Notes under the pieces: generated by a model
Told to the model about the DNA's origin: nothing
The model's input: the letters and a program-made list of their open reading frames with translations, nothing else
Database searches by the model: none
In this document: in pieces, positions 41,944-51,075 of the stretch
How the letters are laid out: the number at the start of each line of letters is the position of its first letter
Position numbering within the stretch: position 1 is the first letter of the stretch
Made by a program: the position numbers and the translations under genes
Assembly: GCF_018283645.1 (NCBI RefSeq)
Contig: NZ_JAGSXH010000004.1
Coordinates: 55,312 to 119,311 of the forward strand
Origin: Actinocrinis puniceicyclus
GTDB lineage: Bacteria > Actinomycetota > Actinomycetes > Streptomycetales > Catenulisporaceae
DNA: 64,000 nucleotides
Reading direction: 5' to 3'

Positions 41944-42936
41944 ATGATCGAGGCGAACGGCCTCACGAAGCGTTACGGCGAACGGCTGGCGGTGGACAGG
42001 CTCACGTTCACCGTCAAGCCGGGCCAGGTGACCGGCTTCCTGGGCCCGAACGGCGCGGGCAAGTCCACCACGATGCGGCTGATCCTCGGCCTCGACGCGC
42101 CCACCTCCGGCACCGTCACCATCGACGGCCGGCCCTTCTCGAAGGTCGCGTACCCGATGCGTGAGGTCGGGGCGCTGCTTGACGCCAAGGCGATCCACGG
42201 GGGCCGCAGCGCGTACAACCACCTGGTCTGCCTTGCGCAGACCAACAACCTGCCCAAGTCGCGGGTCGGCGAGGTGCTGGACCTGGTGGGCCTGAGCGAG
42301 GTGGCCAGGAAGCGGGCCAAGGGCTTCTCGCTGGGCATGAGCCAGCGGCTCGGTATCGCCGCCGCGCTGCTCGGCGATCCGAAGCTGCTGATGTTCGACG
42401 AGCCGGTCAACGGCCTGGACCCGGAGGGCATCCTCTGGATCAGGAACCTGATGAAGGCGCTGGCCGCGGAGGGCCGCACCGTCTTCGTCTCCTCGCACCT
42501 GATGAGCGAGATGGAGAACACCGCGGACCACCTGATCGTGATCGGCCGCGGGCGCCTGGTCGCGGACTGCACCGTGACGGAGTTCATCGACCAGAACTCC
42601 GAGCTGACCATCCGGGTGCGCACCCCGGAGCGGGACCGGCTCGCCGGGCTGGCCACCGGGAAGGGCGGTGTGGTCGCGCACGACGGCGAGGACGCGCTGC
42701 GCATCACCAGGCTCGGCATGACCGAGATCGGCGACCTGGCCTTCGACAACCAGATCCGGGTGCACGAGCTCTCACCGATCCAGGCATCGCTGGAGCAGGC
42801 GTTCATGGAACTGACCAAGGACAGCGTCGAGTACCACGCCGCGGTGCCCGGACGGCCGGCCGCCGGCGCGATCGCCGACGCCGCGGCCGTCGCCACCGAA
42901 GTCGTCTCCGGCGCGATTCAGCACGGAGGGCGCTGA
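41944..42936 (+). CDS. ABC transporter ATP-binding protein
   Basis: A 330-residue ATPase of the DrrA/CcmA type. Walker A is GPNGAGKST, the signature is FSLGMSQR, Walker B is LMFDEPVNGLDP, and the switch His is in SSHLM. A C-terminal extension of about 100 residues typical of this subfamily follows. The next gene begins one base after its stop and encodes the permease. A second paralogous pair lies downstream. The likely function is export of a small molecule or membrane homeostasis. The substrate is unknown. Confidence 0.92.
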   Translation: MIEANGLTKRYGERLAVDRLTFTVKPGQVTGFLGPNGAGKSTTMRLILGLDAPTSGTVTIDGRPFSKVAYPMREVGALLDAKAIHGGRSAYNHLVCLAQTNNLPKSRVGEVLDLVGLSEVARKRAKGFSLGMSQRLGIAAALLGDPKLLMFDEPVNGLDPEGILWIRNLMKALAAEGRTVFVSSHLMSEMENTADHLIVIGRGRLVADCTVTEFIDQNSELTIRVRTPERDRLAGLATGKGGVVAHDGEDALRITRLGMTEIGDLAFDNQIRVHELSPIQASLEQAFMELTKDSVEYHAAVPGRPAAGAIADAAAVATEVVSGAIQHGGR

Positions 42937-42937
42937 C

Positions 42938-43777
42938 ATGACCACCGCTACCACCTCCTCGGCCCTCGGCGGCCTGACCGCGCTGCCGCCGGCCTCGGGC
43001 CGCGCCGGCTTCGGCGGCGCGCTGCGCTCGGAATGGACCAAGATCCGCTCGGTGCGCTCGACGATGTGGACGCTCGGCTCCGCCGTCGTGGTCACCATCG
43101 GGATCAGCGTGCTGGGCAACTGGGGCCGGGCCAACCACTCCGGCGCGAACGCGGCCAGGCTGGCTCAGGAGGACCTGACCCAGCGCACGCTCTTCGGCAT
43201 CATCCTCGGCCAGCTGATCATGGTCGTGTTCGGCGCGATGGCGATCACCTCGGAGTACTCCACCGGCATGGTCCGCACCTCGCTGACCGCGCAGCCGCGC
43301 CGCGCGCCGGTCTTCGCGGCCAAGCTGCTGGTCGTCTCGTTCGTCGCGTTCGTGATCGGTGAGGTCATCTCGTTCGTCTCGTTCCTGATCTCCTCCTCGT
43401 TCTGGCGCTCGAAGGGCATCTCGCTCAGCCTGAGCAGCCCGCACGCGATGCAGGCGGTGATCGGCGGCGGGCTGTACCTGGCCGGCTCGGCGATCCTCGC
43501 CTTCGGCCTCGGCGCGATCCTGCGGCACACGGCCGGCGCGATCACCAGCGGCGTCGGGCTGTTGTTCGTGGTGACCATCCTGGCCAATTTCCTGCCGGAC
43601 AACTGGCAGCAGCACCTCGACAAGTGGCTGCCGTTCAACTCCGGCGGCCAGGTCTGGGCGACGCAGCACGTGCCCGGCAACGACCTGAGCGCGTGGACCG
43701 GCTTCGGGGTGTTCATGATCTACGGCGCGGTGGCCGTGCTTCTCGGCGCCTACGTCTTCCGCAACCGGGACGCCTGA
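42938..43777 (+). CDS. ABC transporter permease
   Basis: A 279-residue membrane protein with about six helices after an N-terminal soluble head. It has the LRSEWTKIRSVRSTMWTL motif and ITSEYSTGMVRTSL typical of ABC-2-type permeases in actinobacteria. It is one base downstream of its ATPase and is presumed to form a 2+2 complex with it. Confidence 0.9.
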   Translation: MTTATTSSALGGLTALPPASGRAGFGGALRSEWTKIRSVRSTMWTLGSAVVVTIGISVLGNWGRANHSGANAARLAQEDLTQRTLFGIILGQLIMVVFGAMAITSEYSTGMVRTSLTAQPRRAPVFAAKLLVVSFVAFVIGEVISFVSFLISSSFWRSKGISLSLSSPHAMQAVIGGGLYLAGSAILAFGLGAILRHTAGAITSGVGLLFVVTILANFLPDNWQQHLDKWLPFNSGGQVWATQHVPGNDLSAWTGFGVFMIYGAVAVLLGAYVFRNRDA

Positions 43778-43804
43778 CAGGTGGTCAGGCGTCGTCAGCC
43801 CCCT

Positions 43805-43837
43805 TGCCCGGCCGCGCCGTTCCGGCGTGGCCGGGCA
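43805..43837 (+). terminator. Hairpin between the two ABC pairs
   Basis: TGCCCGGCC (43805-43813) pairs with GGCCGGGCA near 43829-43837, with inner pairing of CGCC and GGCG. It probably separates the two transporter units. Confidence 0.6.
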
Positions 43838-43951
43838 GCGGACGAACCGGCGGCTGTCACACGGCTCCCCCGCTTGTGACGGCCGTCGGCCGTGTCTGAG
43901 CTGTGCACAAGCGCGGATCGTGGAAGGATGGCTCGCGAATGGGGGTAACCG

Positions 43952-44959
43952 ATGATCGAAGTCAAAGACCTGGTGAAGCGGTACGGGGAGACCACCGCGG
44001 TGGACCACCTGAGCTTCACCGTGGAGCCGGGCCGTATCACGGGCTTTCTCGGCCCGAACGGGGCCGGCAAGTCCACCACGATGCGCCTGATCCTCGGCCT
44101 TGACCGGCCGACGTCCGGCAGAGCTCTCATCGACGGTAAGCCGTACCGGGAGTTGCCGGACCCGCTGCGCAATGTCGGCGCGCTGCTTGAAGCGCGAGCG
44201 GTGCATCCAGGTCGCACCGCGTTCAACCACCTGCTCTACCTCGCGCAGACCCAGGGCGTGCCCAAGTCGCGGGTCAGCGAGGTGCTGGACCTGGTCGGGC
44301 TCTCGGCTGTGGCGAAGAAGCGGACGAAGGGCTTTTCGCTGGGCATGGGCCAGCGGCTCGGTATCGCCGCGGCGCTGCTGGGCGACCCGCGGCTGCTGAT
44401 CCTGGACGAGCCGGTGAACGGGCTCGACCCGGAGGGCATCGTGTGGATTCGCACGCTGCTCAAGCAGTTGGCCTCGGAGGGCCGCACCATTTTCGTCTCG
44501 TCGCACCTGATGAACGAGATGGCGGTCACCGCGGACCATGTCGTGGTGATCGGCCGCGGCCGGCTGATCGCGGACACGCCGATGGAGGAGTTCATCGCCC
44601 GGCACGCGGAGCAGGTGGTGCTGGTGCGTTCGCCGCAGGCCGAGGTCCTGACGGAGGCGCTGCGGGCAAGCGGGGCGCAGGTCAGGGCGCAGCCGGACGG
44701 GGCGCTGCTGGTCAACAAGGTCGAGGCGGCGACGATCGGCGAGTTGGCCGCGTCCAAGGGCATCGTGCTGCATGAGCTTTCCCCGCAGCGCGGCTCGCTG
44801 GAGGAGGCGTTCATGGAGATGACCCGCGCGGACGTGGAGTTCCACGGCCCGGCCGAGCATCCACCGGCGATGGCCACGTGGGATGCGGTACCGGGTTCGG
44901 CGGCACAGAGCCAGGCCGCGGCGGCACAGGGTGCGCCGCAGAGCGGAGGCGCGTCATGA
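43952..44959 (+). CDS. ABC transporter ATP-binding protein (paralogue)
   Basis: A 335-residue ATPase closely similar to the one at 41944. Walker A, FSLGMGQR and LILDEPVNGLDP are all intact, and the alignment is nearly gapless through residue 300. ATG 43952 follows GGGGGTAACC. The last four bases overlap the permease start (ATGA), so the pair is translationally coupled. It arose by duplication of the ATPase-permease unit or was acquired as such. Confidence 0.92.
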   Translation: MIEVKDLVKRYGETTAVDHLSFTVEPGRITGFLGPNGAGKSTTMRLILGLDRPTSGRALIDGKPYRELPDPLRNVGALLEARAVHPGRTAFNHLLYLAQTQGVPKSRVSEVLDLVGLSAVAKKRTKGFSLGMGQRLGIAAALLGDPRLLILDEPVNGLDPEGIVWIRTLLKQLASEGRTIFVSSHLMNEMAVTADHVVVIGRGRLIADTPMEEFIARHAEQVVLVRSPQAEVLTEALRASGAQVRAQPDGALLVNKVEAATIGELAASKGIVLHELSPQRGSLEEAFMEMTRADVEFHGPAEHPPAMATWDAVPGSAAQSQAAAAQGAPQSGGAS

Positions 44960-45780
44960 CCAGCAGCACGCTCGCCCGGCCGTCCACCGGCACCGGGCAC
45001 GCGAACTTCGGCAGGCTGATGACCGCGGAATGGACCAAGCTGCGGACCGTGCGTTCCACGGTGTGGTCGTTCGCGATCCTCATCGTCGCGGTCCTCGGGT
45101 TCACTGCGCTGTTCACCTTCCTGACCGTGCAGCAGTGGTCGCAGATGGGCGCTGACGCGCGCGCACAGGCCGAACTCGACCCGGTGCCGCAGATCCTCGG
45201 CAGCGGGCTGTTCCTCGGCCAGCTGGCGATCTGCGTGCTCGGCGTCCTGGTGGCCACGTCCGAGTACTCCACAGGCATGATCCGCTCGACGCTGCTGGCC
45301 GCGCCGCACCGGCTGCGGATGCTCTGCGCCAAGTGCGTCGTCTTCACGATCCCGGTGCTGATCGTCGGTGAGGTGCTCAGTTTCACCAGCTACGGCATCG
45401 GCAAGTCCATCCTCGCGTCGAAGGTGCGTACCTCGCTGGGCGACCCGCACGTGATGCGCGCGGTGGTCGGCGAGGGACTGTACCTGGCGGTGCTCGGGCT
45501 GTTCGCGCTCGCGATCGGGCAGCTGATCCGGCATACCGCCGGCGCGATCACCACCGTCATCGCGCTGGTGTTGGTGCTCGTCCCGTTGGCCGGTCTACTG
45601 CCAGGCAATATCGGCAAGCACGTCTCGGCGTACCTGCCGACCAACGCCGGCCAGCAGATCATGCAGATCTATCCGAAGGACCAGATCCTCAGCGCCTGGC
45701 AGGGCTTCGGGGTCTTCGGGCTGTGGACGGCGGTACTTCTCGCCGTTTCGGCCTGGCTGCTGGTGCGGCGCGACGCCTGA
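44956..45780 (+). CDS. ABC transporter permease (paralogue)
   Basis: A 274-residue ABC-2-type permease with about six helices, sharing MTAEWTKLRTVRSTVW and TSEYSTGMIRSTLL with the permease at 42938. Its ATG overlaps the stop of the upstream ATPase. It is convergent with a small zinc-ribbon gene 29 bases away. Confidence 0.91.
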   Translation: MTSSTLARPSTGTGHANFGRLMTAEWTKLRTVRSTVWSFAILIVAVLGFTALFTFLTVQQWSQMGADARAQAELDPVPQILGSGLFLGQLAICVLGVLVATSEYSTGMIRSTLLAAPHRLRMLCAKCVVFTIPVLIVGEVLSFTSYGIGKSILASKVRTSLGDPHVMRAVVGEGLYLAVLGLFALAIGQLIRHTAGAITTVIALVLVLVPLAGLLPGNIGKHVSAYLPTNAGQQIMQIYPKDQILSAWQGFGVFGLWTAVLLAVSAWLLVRRDA

Positions 45781-45809
45781 TCAACCGCGGCGGCCCGAGC
45801 CGGGTGCGG

Positions 45810-46154
45810 CTACCGGCGGCGCAGGCGCGCGTTCCAACAGGGCGTGTGCCAGTGCCGCCGGTCGTCGAGCCCGCCGCCGCCGTGCCAGCCGGCGAACTCG
45901 GTGTCCGCGGGCCAGGCGACCAGGTGCGGCACGCCGGGCCTGATCTCCTGGTCGCAGCCGGGACAGCGGTAAGTCTTCGCCGTGCTCGCGCCGGTCACCG
46001 AACGCACGATCCACTCGCCGTCACGCGCCGACTCGATCCGCTGGTAGCCGAACGCCTTCTCGATGTCCCGCGGCTCACCGCCCCCCGGCGCCGCGCCCCG
46101 GCCCGGGGAACGCCCGCGGCCGCTCGCGCGCGCGTCGTTCCTCCTCGGGCTCAC
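45810..46154 (-). CDS. Small zinc-ribbon protein (actinobacterial ATP/GTP-binding annotation)
   Basis: A 114-residue basic protein with GTG start. The N-terminal 40 residues are Arg/Gly-rich. The core WIVRSVTGASTAKTYRCPGC followed by HLVAWP, then RRHWHTPCW, forms a likely Cys/His metal site (two Cys in CPGC, His and Cys near the end). I recognise the family from actinobacteria, where it is often labelled ATP/GTP-binding without evidence of a P-loop. None is visible here. Function is unknown. Confidence 0.83.
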   Translation of the reverse strand: MSPRRNDARASGRGRSPGRGAAPGGGEPRDIEKAFGYQRIESARDGEWIVRSVTGASTAKTYRCPGCDQEIRPGVPHLVAWPADTEFAGWHGGGGLDDRRHWHTPCWNARLRRR

Positions 46155-46207
46155 CGCACCAGGTTACCGAACCGTTATCGCCTGGCGGGCCCCGATCGCA
46201 CCGAACG

Positions 46208-47986
46208 TCAGGCCCCGTAGTCGCGGAAGCCCTTTCCGGTCTTGCGGCCGAGGTACCCGGCCGTGACCAGGTGCTCCAGCAGCGGCGCGGGCGCGAAGCC
46301 CGGCTCGCGGAACTCCAGGTACAGCGCGCGCTCGATGGCCAGCGCGACATCGAGCCCGACCACGTCCAGCAACTCGAACGGCCCCATCGGGTAGCCGCAC
46401 CCGAGCTTCATCGCCGTGTCGATGCCGTCCGCCGTCGCGTAGTGCGCCTGCAGCATCTTCACCGCGTCGTTCAAGTACGGGAACAGCAGCGCGTTGACGA
46501 TGAACCCGGCCCGGTCGCCGCAGTCCACCGCGTGCTTGCCGAGCCGCTCGCATACCGCGTGCGCCGTCGCCCGCACGTCCGCGGCCGTGGCCACGGTGTG
46601 CACCACCTCGACCAGCCTCATCACCGGCGCCGGGTTGAAGAAGTGAATGCCGACGACCTCGCGCGGCCTGCCCGTGGCCATCGCGCACTCGATCACCGGC
46701 AGGCTGGATGTCGTGGTCGCCAACACGGCGCCCGGCTTGCACACCGCGTCCAGTTCCTTGAACAACGCCGTCTTGACGCCCAGGTCCTCGACGACGGCCT
46801 CCACCACCAGGTCGCAGTCGGCCGCGTCGGACAGCGCGCTGCTGGAGACGAGCCGGTCCAGCGCCGCGTCGCGGTCCTCGGCGCTCAGCTTGCCCTTCTG
46901 CACCGCACGCGCGAGCGACTTGCCCATCGCCGTGCGCGCGGCCGCTGCCTTCTCTTCGCTGCGCGCGATCTGCACGGTCGCGTACCCGGCCTTGGCGAAG
47001 ACCTCCGCGATGCCGTTCGCCATCGTCCCGGATCCGACCACGGCCACCCGGCTGACGTCGCGCGCGCCTTCGCCGGCCGCGCCCTCGACCGGGGTGAGCG
47101 CGTCGGCGACGACGGTCGGCACGTCGGCCTGCTCGTAGGTGTAGAAGCCGCGGCCCGACTTGCGGCCCAGCAGGCCGGCGGTCTTCATCTGCTTGAAGAC
47201 CGGGGCGGGAGCGTGCAGCCGGTCGCGCGACTGCTTGTACATCGTGTCCAGGATCTCGTAGGCGGTATCCAGGCCGATCAGGTCGAGCAGCGCCAGCGGG
47301 CCCATCGGCAGCCCGCAGCCCAGCCGCATCGCCGCGTCGATGTCCTCACGCGTGGCGTACTTGGCCTCGTACAACGACGCGGCGTGGTTGAGGTACCCGA
47401 ACAGCAGCGCGTTGGCGATGAACCCGGCCTTGTCGCCGATGGTCACCGGGGACTTGCCCAGCCGCGCCGCCAGCGCCTCGACATCCGCGAGCACGCCCGG
47501 GTCGGTGACCACCGTGCGCACCACCTCGACCAGCTTCATGACCGGGGCCGGGTTGAAGAAATGCAGGCCTACGACGCGCGCCGGGCGGGAGGTGGCCACC
47601 GAGATCTCGGTCACCGACAGTGAGGAGGTGTTCGTCGTGAAGATCGTCTCGGCCGAGCAGATCCCGTCCAGCCTGCGAAAGAGCTCCCGCTTGAGTTCGA
47701 GCCGCTCCGGGATGGCCTCCACGACCAGGTCGGCGCCGGCCAGCGGCTCCAGGTCCACGGTGTATTCGATCCGGTCGAGCAGTTCGGCGGCCTGCTCGGC
47801 GGTGAGCTTGCCGCGGGCCACCGCGCGCCGGGTCGAGTGCGCGATGTGCGCGCGTCCCCGGTTGAGGGCGGCCGCGTCGATCTCCACCGCGTGTACGCGC
47901 AGGCCGTTGCGGGCCATCACCTCGGCGATGCCGGCGCCCATCGTGCCGAGTCCGACGACCCCGACTGTGGCGATCTCGCGCCCCAT
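46208..47986 (-). CDS. Tandem 3-hydroxybutyryl-CoA dehydrogenase
   Basis: A 592-residue protein with two complete 3-hydroxyacyl-CoA dehydrogenase modules (about 1-285 and 311-592). Each has a Rossmann GxGxMxxGI head (VVGLGTMGAGI; VVGSGTMANGI), a catalytic His in HFFNPAPVM, and a C-terminal domain ending in a GRKSGRGFY or GRKTGKGF motif. It would reduce acetoacetyl-CoA to 3-hydroxybutyryl-CoA before crotonase and Ccr, or act in beta-oxidation. ATG 47986 has GGGAG upstream. A likely operator related to those of ccr and ecm lies 55 bases upstream. Such duplicated proteins are known in actinobacteria. Confidence 0.92.
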   Translation of the reverse strand: MGREIATVGVVGLGTMGAGIAEVMARNGLRVHAVEIDAAALNRGRAHIAHSTRRAVARGKLTAEQAAELLDRIEYTVDLEPLAGADLVVEAIPERLELKRELFRRLDGICSAETIFTTNTSSLSVTEISVATSRPARVVGLHFFNPAPVMKLVEVVRTVVTDPGVLADVEALAARLGKSPVTIGDKAGFIANALLFGYLNHAASLYEAKYATREDIDAAMRLGCGLPMGPLALLDLIGLDTAYEILDTMYKQSRDRLHAPAPVFKQMKTAGLLGRKSGRGFYTYEQADVPTVVADALTPVEGAAGEGARDVSRVAVVGSGTMANGIAEVFAKAGYATVQIARSEEKAAAARTAMGKSLARAVQKGKLSAEDRDAALDRLVSSSALSDAADCDLVVEAVVEDLGVKTALFKELDAVCKPGAVLATTTSSLPVIECAMATGRPREVVGIHFFNPAPVMRLVEVVHTVATAADVRATAHAVCERLGKHAVDCGDRAGFIVNALLFPYLNDAVKMLQAHYATADGIDTAMKLGCGYPMGPFELLDVVGLDVALAIERALYLEFREPGFAPAPLLEHLVTAGYLGRKTGKGFRDYGA

Positions 47987-48040
47987 TGCGCACTCCCTGA
48001 GGGTTGGAAAGTCGCCCGCATCCGCTTGCGCTGGGCGCTT

Positions 48041-48056
48041 GTTACCGATGAGTATC
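48041..48056 (-). promoter_or_regulatory. Putative operator related to the ccr/ecm motif
   Basis: On the plus strand, GTTACC-GATG-AGTATC matches the ccr motif GTTACT-n4-AGTAAC at 10 of 12 arm positions, with the same spacer. It is 55 bases upstream of the 3-hydroxybutyryl-CoA dehydrogenase start. The rest of 47987-48692 contains no convincing gene. Confidence 0.5.
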
Positions 48057-48678
48057 CCCAGCGGGACCGGCTCGCGCCAGTGCTGGAGCGCGCCCGACCG
48101 CGCCGGTTCGGCTGTGAGGCTGCTCACGCCGGTCCACGCCCGTGCGGCGCCCTGACCGTGCAGCCTGGCCGCCCAGGTGACCGCGCAGAGTGACCGTGCC
48201 ACGCGACCGGGCGCCGCGCCCAGACGCGCGGGCGGGCCGGCCCGGCGCCGTGAGTGCGCCTGGTCCGGCCCGCCTTCCGTCCACCGTCCCCGTCATAGCG
48301 GCTCTTCCCCACGCGGCGTCCTCCACAGCGCCACGCAGACCGTCACGACGGCGACTCCCCGCCTGAGGTGGGAATCAGGTGAACCCTCATCACCGGGTCC
48401 GCTCGGTCACCGCGATCGATCACTCCTTCCCACAACCGGCCGGTTCCGGCCCGGCGGCCACGTCCACCGCCGGCCCGCTGTCATTGCGTTACGTTCCCGT
48501 CAGTCACGCAACGCTCACACAACTTCAATGACCCCGCGCCGCCGGGCTCACACCTTCAGCCGAGACCTCGTCACAATCACGCCTCACCGGATGACTGATG
48601 GGCTGTCAGATCCACTGATCGACTCTTCGCACGATCCTCGAAACGACATGCGGCCGCACGCCCCGAAGCGCTCTGGGC

Positions 48679-48684
48679 TAGGGT
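48679..48684 (+). promoter_or_regulatory. Likely -10 element of a leaderless nucS transcript
   Basis: TAGGGT fits the TANNNT -10 consensus and ends eight bases before the nucS ATG. No ribosome site is present, so a leaderless mRNA is expected. Confidence 0.5.
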
Positions 48685-48692
48685 TTCGAACC

Positions 48693-49367
48693 ATGCGACT
48701 TGTCATCGCCCAGTGCAGCGTCGACTACGCCGGACGGCTCGCCGCTCACCTGCCCAGCGCCCGGCGCCTGCTCATCGTGAAGGCCGACGGCAGCGTGCTG
48801 GTGCACTCCGACGGAGGCTCGTACAAGCCGCTGAACTGGATGTCACCGCCATGCACGCTCAAGGAGGAGGGCCAGGGCGGCGACGCTCTGGTGTGGACGG
48901 TCACCAACAAGGCCGGCGAGCAGCTGGTGATCGCGATAGAAGAGGTCTTCCACGACTCGGCCCACGAGCTCGGCGTCGATCCCGGCCTGCGCAAGGACGG
49001 CGTCGAGTCGCACCTGCAGGCGCTGCTGGCCGAGCAGATCGAGACGCTCGGCAAGGGCTGGCGCCTGATCCGCCGCGAGTACCCGACGCCGATCGGCCCG
49101 GTGGACATCCTGTGCCGCGACGCCGCGGGCGCCACCGTCGCCGTGGAGATCAAGCGCCGCGGCGAGATCGACGGCGTGGAGCAGCTGACCCGCTACCTGG
49201 AACTGCTCAACCGGGACCCGCTGCTGGCCCCGGTCCGCGGGGTCTTCGCCGCCCAGGAGATCAAGCCGCAGGCCCGGGTGCTGGCGGTCGACCGCGGGAT
49301 CACCTGCGCCGTGCTCGACTACGAAGTCATGCGTGGCCGCGACGACCCGAGCTCACGGCTCTTCTGA
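48693..49367 (+). CDS. nucS: Mismatch-specific endonuclease NucS/EndoMS
   Basis: NucS cuts both strands at G-T, G-G and T-T mismatches and provides mismatch repair in actinobacteria lacking MutS/MutL. The 224-residue protein has the N-terminal DNA-binding domain and a PD-(D/E)XK core with D138 (GPVDIL), E152 and K154 (VEIKRRG). The C-terminal tail ends in SSRLF, which matches the RLF-type beta-clamp-binding tail of actinobacterial NucS. The start at 48693 gives the usual [16 protein letters not shown] head. S. coelicolor nucS (SCO5388) is in the same genomic neighbourhood. Confidence 0.96.
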   Translation: MRLVIAQCSVDYAGRLAAHLPSARRLLIVKADGSVLVHSDGGSYKPLNWMSPPCTLKEEGQGGDALVWTVTNKAGEQLVIAIEEVFHDSAHELGVDPGLRKDGVESHLQALLAEQIETLGKGWRLIRREYPTPIGPVDILCRDAAGATVAVEIKRRGEIDGVEQLTRYLELLNRDPLLAPVRGVFAAQEIKPQARVLAVDRGITCAVLDYEVMRGRDDPSSRLF

Positions 49368-49531
49368 CCGAGGCCGTGTTCGAGAAGTATCGCCGCGGCC
49401 GCGACGCCGCTTCCGCCACCTCTGATGCACAACCGTGATGCGTCGATTGCGCCAATACCTGACGGTGCATCAGTTTCTCCGCGACACTGTGGCCAGCACA
49501 ACTCAGCTGCGAGCATCGTCAAGGGGAGAGC

Positions 49532-50410
49532 GTGTCAGGACAGTCCAACCCGCGGCCGCGGGGAGAGCGCGGCGAGCCGCTGGAAGAACCGGAACAGGAG
49601 ACCGCGGCGCTGCCCACGGTCGAGGGCGAAATCGTTCCGCACGAGGAGCACAGCGGGATCGACGTGCGTATTCCCGGGCCGGTCGAACGCGCGCCAACCA
49701 AGACGATTCCGGTTCCGCGCAAAACCGCGCTGTGGGTGCTGCTCACGCTCGTGTTGCTGCTCGCGCTGGTCGCGGGGCTGCTGTACGCGCTGCTCAAGCA
49801 CACATCGCCCAAAGCCGCCGAGGCCGGGGCCACCGGTTCGCCGAGCGCGAGCGCGACCGCGACGGCGCCCTCCGCTTCGCCGTCACCGTCGGCCGCGCTG
49901 TCGCCCACCGAGCCGGCCGGCGGGCCGAGCCCCACCGCGTCCGGGGAGGCGACGTCGGGCGCCAGCCCCCAGAGCACGGCTTCGAGCGCGCCGAACCCGG
50001 CGTTCTCGCCCGTCAACGGCGTCGCCTACCTGGGCACGCCGGTAGACGGGAGCAACAACGTGGACACCAAGACCGACGTGGTCATCTCAGGCACCGACTA
50101 CCCCTACAGTTCCCGCTTCAACTGCCCCAGCTACTCCGCGATCGACTGGAACGTCGCGGGCTACTCGGTCTTCACCGCCACGCTCGGCATCCCCGACAAC
50201 GCTTCGGGCGCGACCGGGGCGACCGTCACGATGACCTTCTCCGACCAGAACGGGAAGGTGCTGTCGGTCAACAAGACCGCCATCGGCCAGCCGGCCGTCG
50301 TGCGCATCCCGCTTTCCGGCGTGGACCGGCTGATCGTGAGCTGCAACCGCAGCGCGAACAACGGCAGCAACTACAACTACGTGGCCCTCGGTAACGGCGC
50401 CGTGTCCTGA
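49532..50410 (+). CDS. Membrane-anchored protein with NPCBM-like extracellular domain
   Basis: A 292-residue single-pass protein. The cytosolic part is about 1-65 and acidic. One helix (about 66-88, LWVLLTLVLLLALVAGLLYALL) is followed by a Ser/Thr/Ala/Pro-rich stalk (about 90-155) and a C-terminal beta domain (160-292) with SGTDYPYSSRFNCPSY and a second Cys near the end. Its strand pattern resembles the NPCBM/galactose-binding fold. GTG start with AAGGGGAGAG. It probably binds cell-wall or extracellular glycan, which is an inference. Confidence 0.78.
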   Translation: MSGQSNPRPRGERGEPLEEPEQETAALPTVEGEIVPHEEHSGIDVRIPGPVERAPTKTIPVPRKTALWVLLTLVLLLALVAGLLYALLKHTSPKAAEAGATGSPSASATATAPSASPSPSAALSPTEPAGGPSPTASGEATSGASPQSTASSAPNPAFSPVNGVAYLGTPVDGSNNVDTKTDVVISGTDYPYSSRFNCPSYSAIDWNVAGYSVFTATLGIPDNASGATGATVTMTFSDQNGKVLSVNKTAIGQPAVVRIPLSGVDRLIVSCNRSANNGSNYNYVALGNGAVS

Positions 50411-50425
50411 TCCCGTCCGAGGTGT

Positions 50426-50449
50426 CCGGAACGTCCGGGAACGTTCCGG
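50426..50449 (+). terminator. Hairpin after the membrane-anchored protein gene
   Basis: CCGGAACG (50426-50433) pairs with CGTTCCGG (50442-50449), 16 bases after the stop. The stem is short, so this is a tentative terminator. Confidence 0.5.
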
Positions 50450-50646
50450 CGTCACGGATCCGTCCCGGGCGTCACCGATCCGCTCCGAGCGTTCGCGACG
50501 GCATACGGACGGTGACACGTCACGGTTCGGAGCCGACCCGGCCTCTATCACCCGTTTGGTTGTAAAGTCTGGCCGAAGTTGTTGCCACAGGGGGGACGGT
50601 GACGGTGATTCACCTCGCCTCCCAAGCGGAAGTGAGGGGACCCGAT

Positions 50647-50967
50647 ATGAGCATGTTCGACAAGATTCTGGAAGTCACCGAGAAGGGCTTCGAGGAAACC
50701 GAGCACGCGATCGAGCAGTGGAACATCCACCGGCACGGCGCGAAGCTGTTCCTCAAGCTGGGCATCGCGGTGTACGCCGAGCAGCGGCTCGGCGGCGACC
50801 ACGGCCCGGTGGAGCGGATCCTCGGCGCGCTCGACGGCCACGCGGCCGAGCACGGCGAAGTGGACCTCGACCACCTGAAGGCCGCGCACGAGGTGCTCGG
50901 CGACGAGTTCATCAAGGCCCACGACCTGGTGGACGGCCAGCCCGCGCCCGCCGCGGCCGCTTCCTGA
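50647..50967 (+). CDS. Small conserved helical protein
   Basis: A 106-residue protein (start MSMFDKILEVTEKGFEE) with no signal peptide or membrane helix. It is acidic and mostly helical. The ATG at 50647 follows GAGGGG with good spacing. An in-frame GTG at 50599 would add 16 poorly conserved residues. Two hairpins follow it before the convergent ecm. I do not recognise a characterised family, and no function can be assigned. Confidence 0.65.
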   Translation: MSMFDKILEVTEKGFEETEHAIEQWNIHRHGAKLFLKLGIAVYAEQRLGGDHGPVERILGALDGHAAEHGEVDLDHLKAAHEVLGDEFIKAHDLVDGQPAPAAAAS

Positions 50968-50978
50968 AGCAGCACACG

Positions 50979-51019
50979 ACCGCCCGGGCACAGGCGCGAG
51001 ACGCCCTGGCCCGGGCGGT
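50979..51019. terminator. Hairpin after the small gene, first of two before ecm
   Basis: ACCGCCCGGGC (50979-50989) pairs with GCCCGGGCGGT (51009-51019). It is in the convergent gap with ecm. Confidence 0.75.
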
Positions 51020-51047
51020 GACGCGTCAGGATGCGCACATGACGGAA

Positions 51048-51069
51048 CGCGCACACGACGGTGTGCGCG
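51048..51069. terminator. Hairpin adjoining the ecm stop
   Basis: A perfect nine-base stem CGCGCACAC (51048-51056) with GTGTGCGCG (51061-51069) lies just before the ecm stop on its 3' side. It is likely the ecm terminator, paired with the one above in a two-way arrangement. Confidence 0.7.
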
Positions 51070-51075
51070 GATGCG

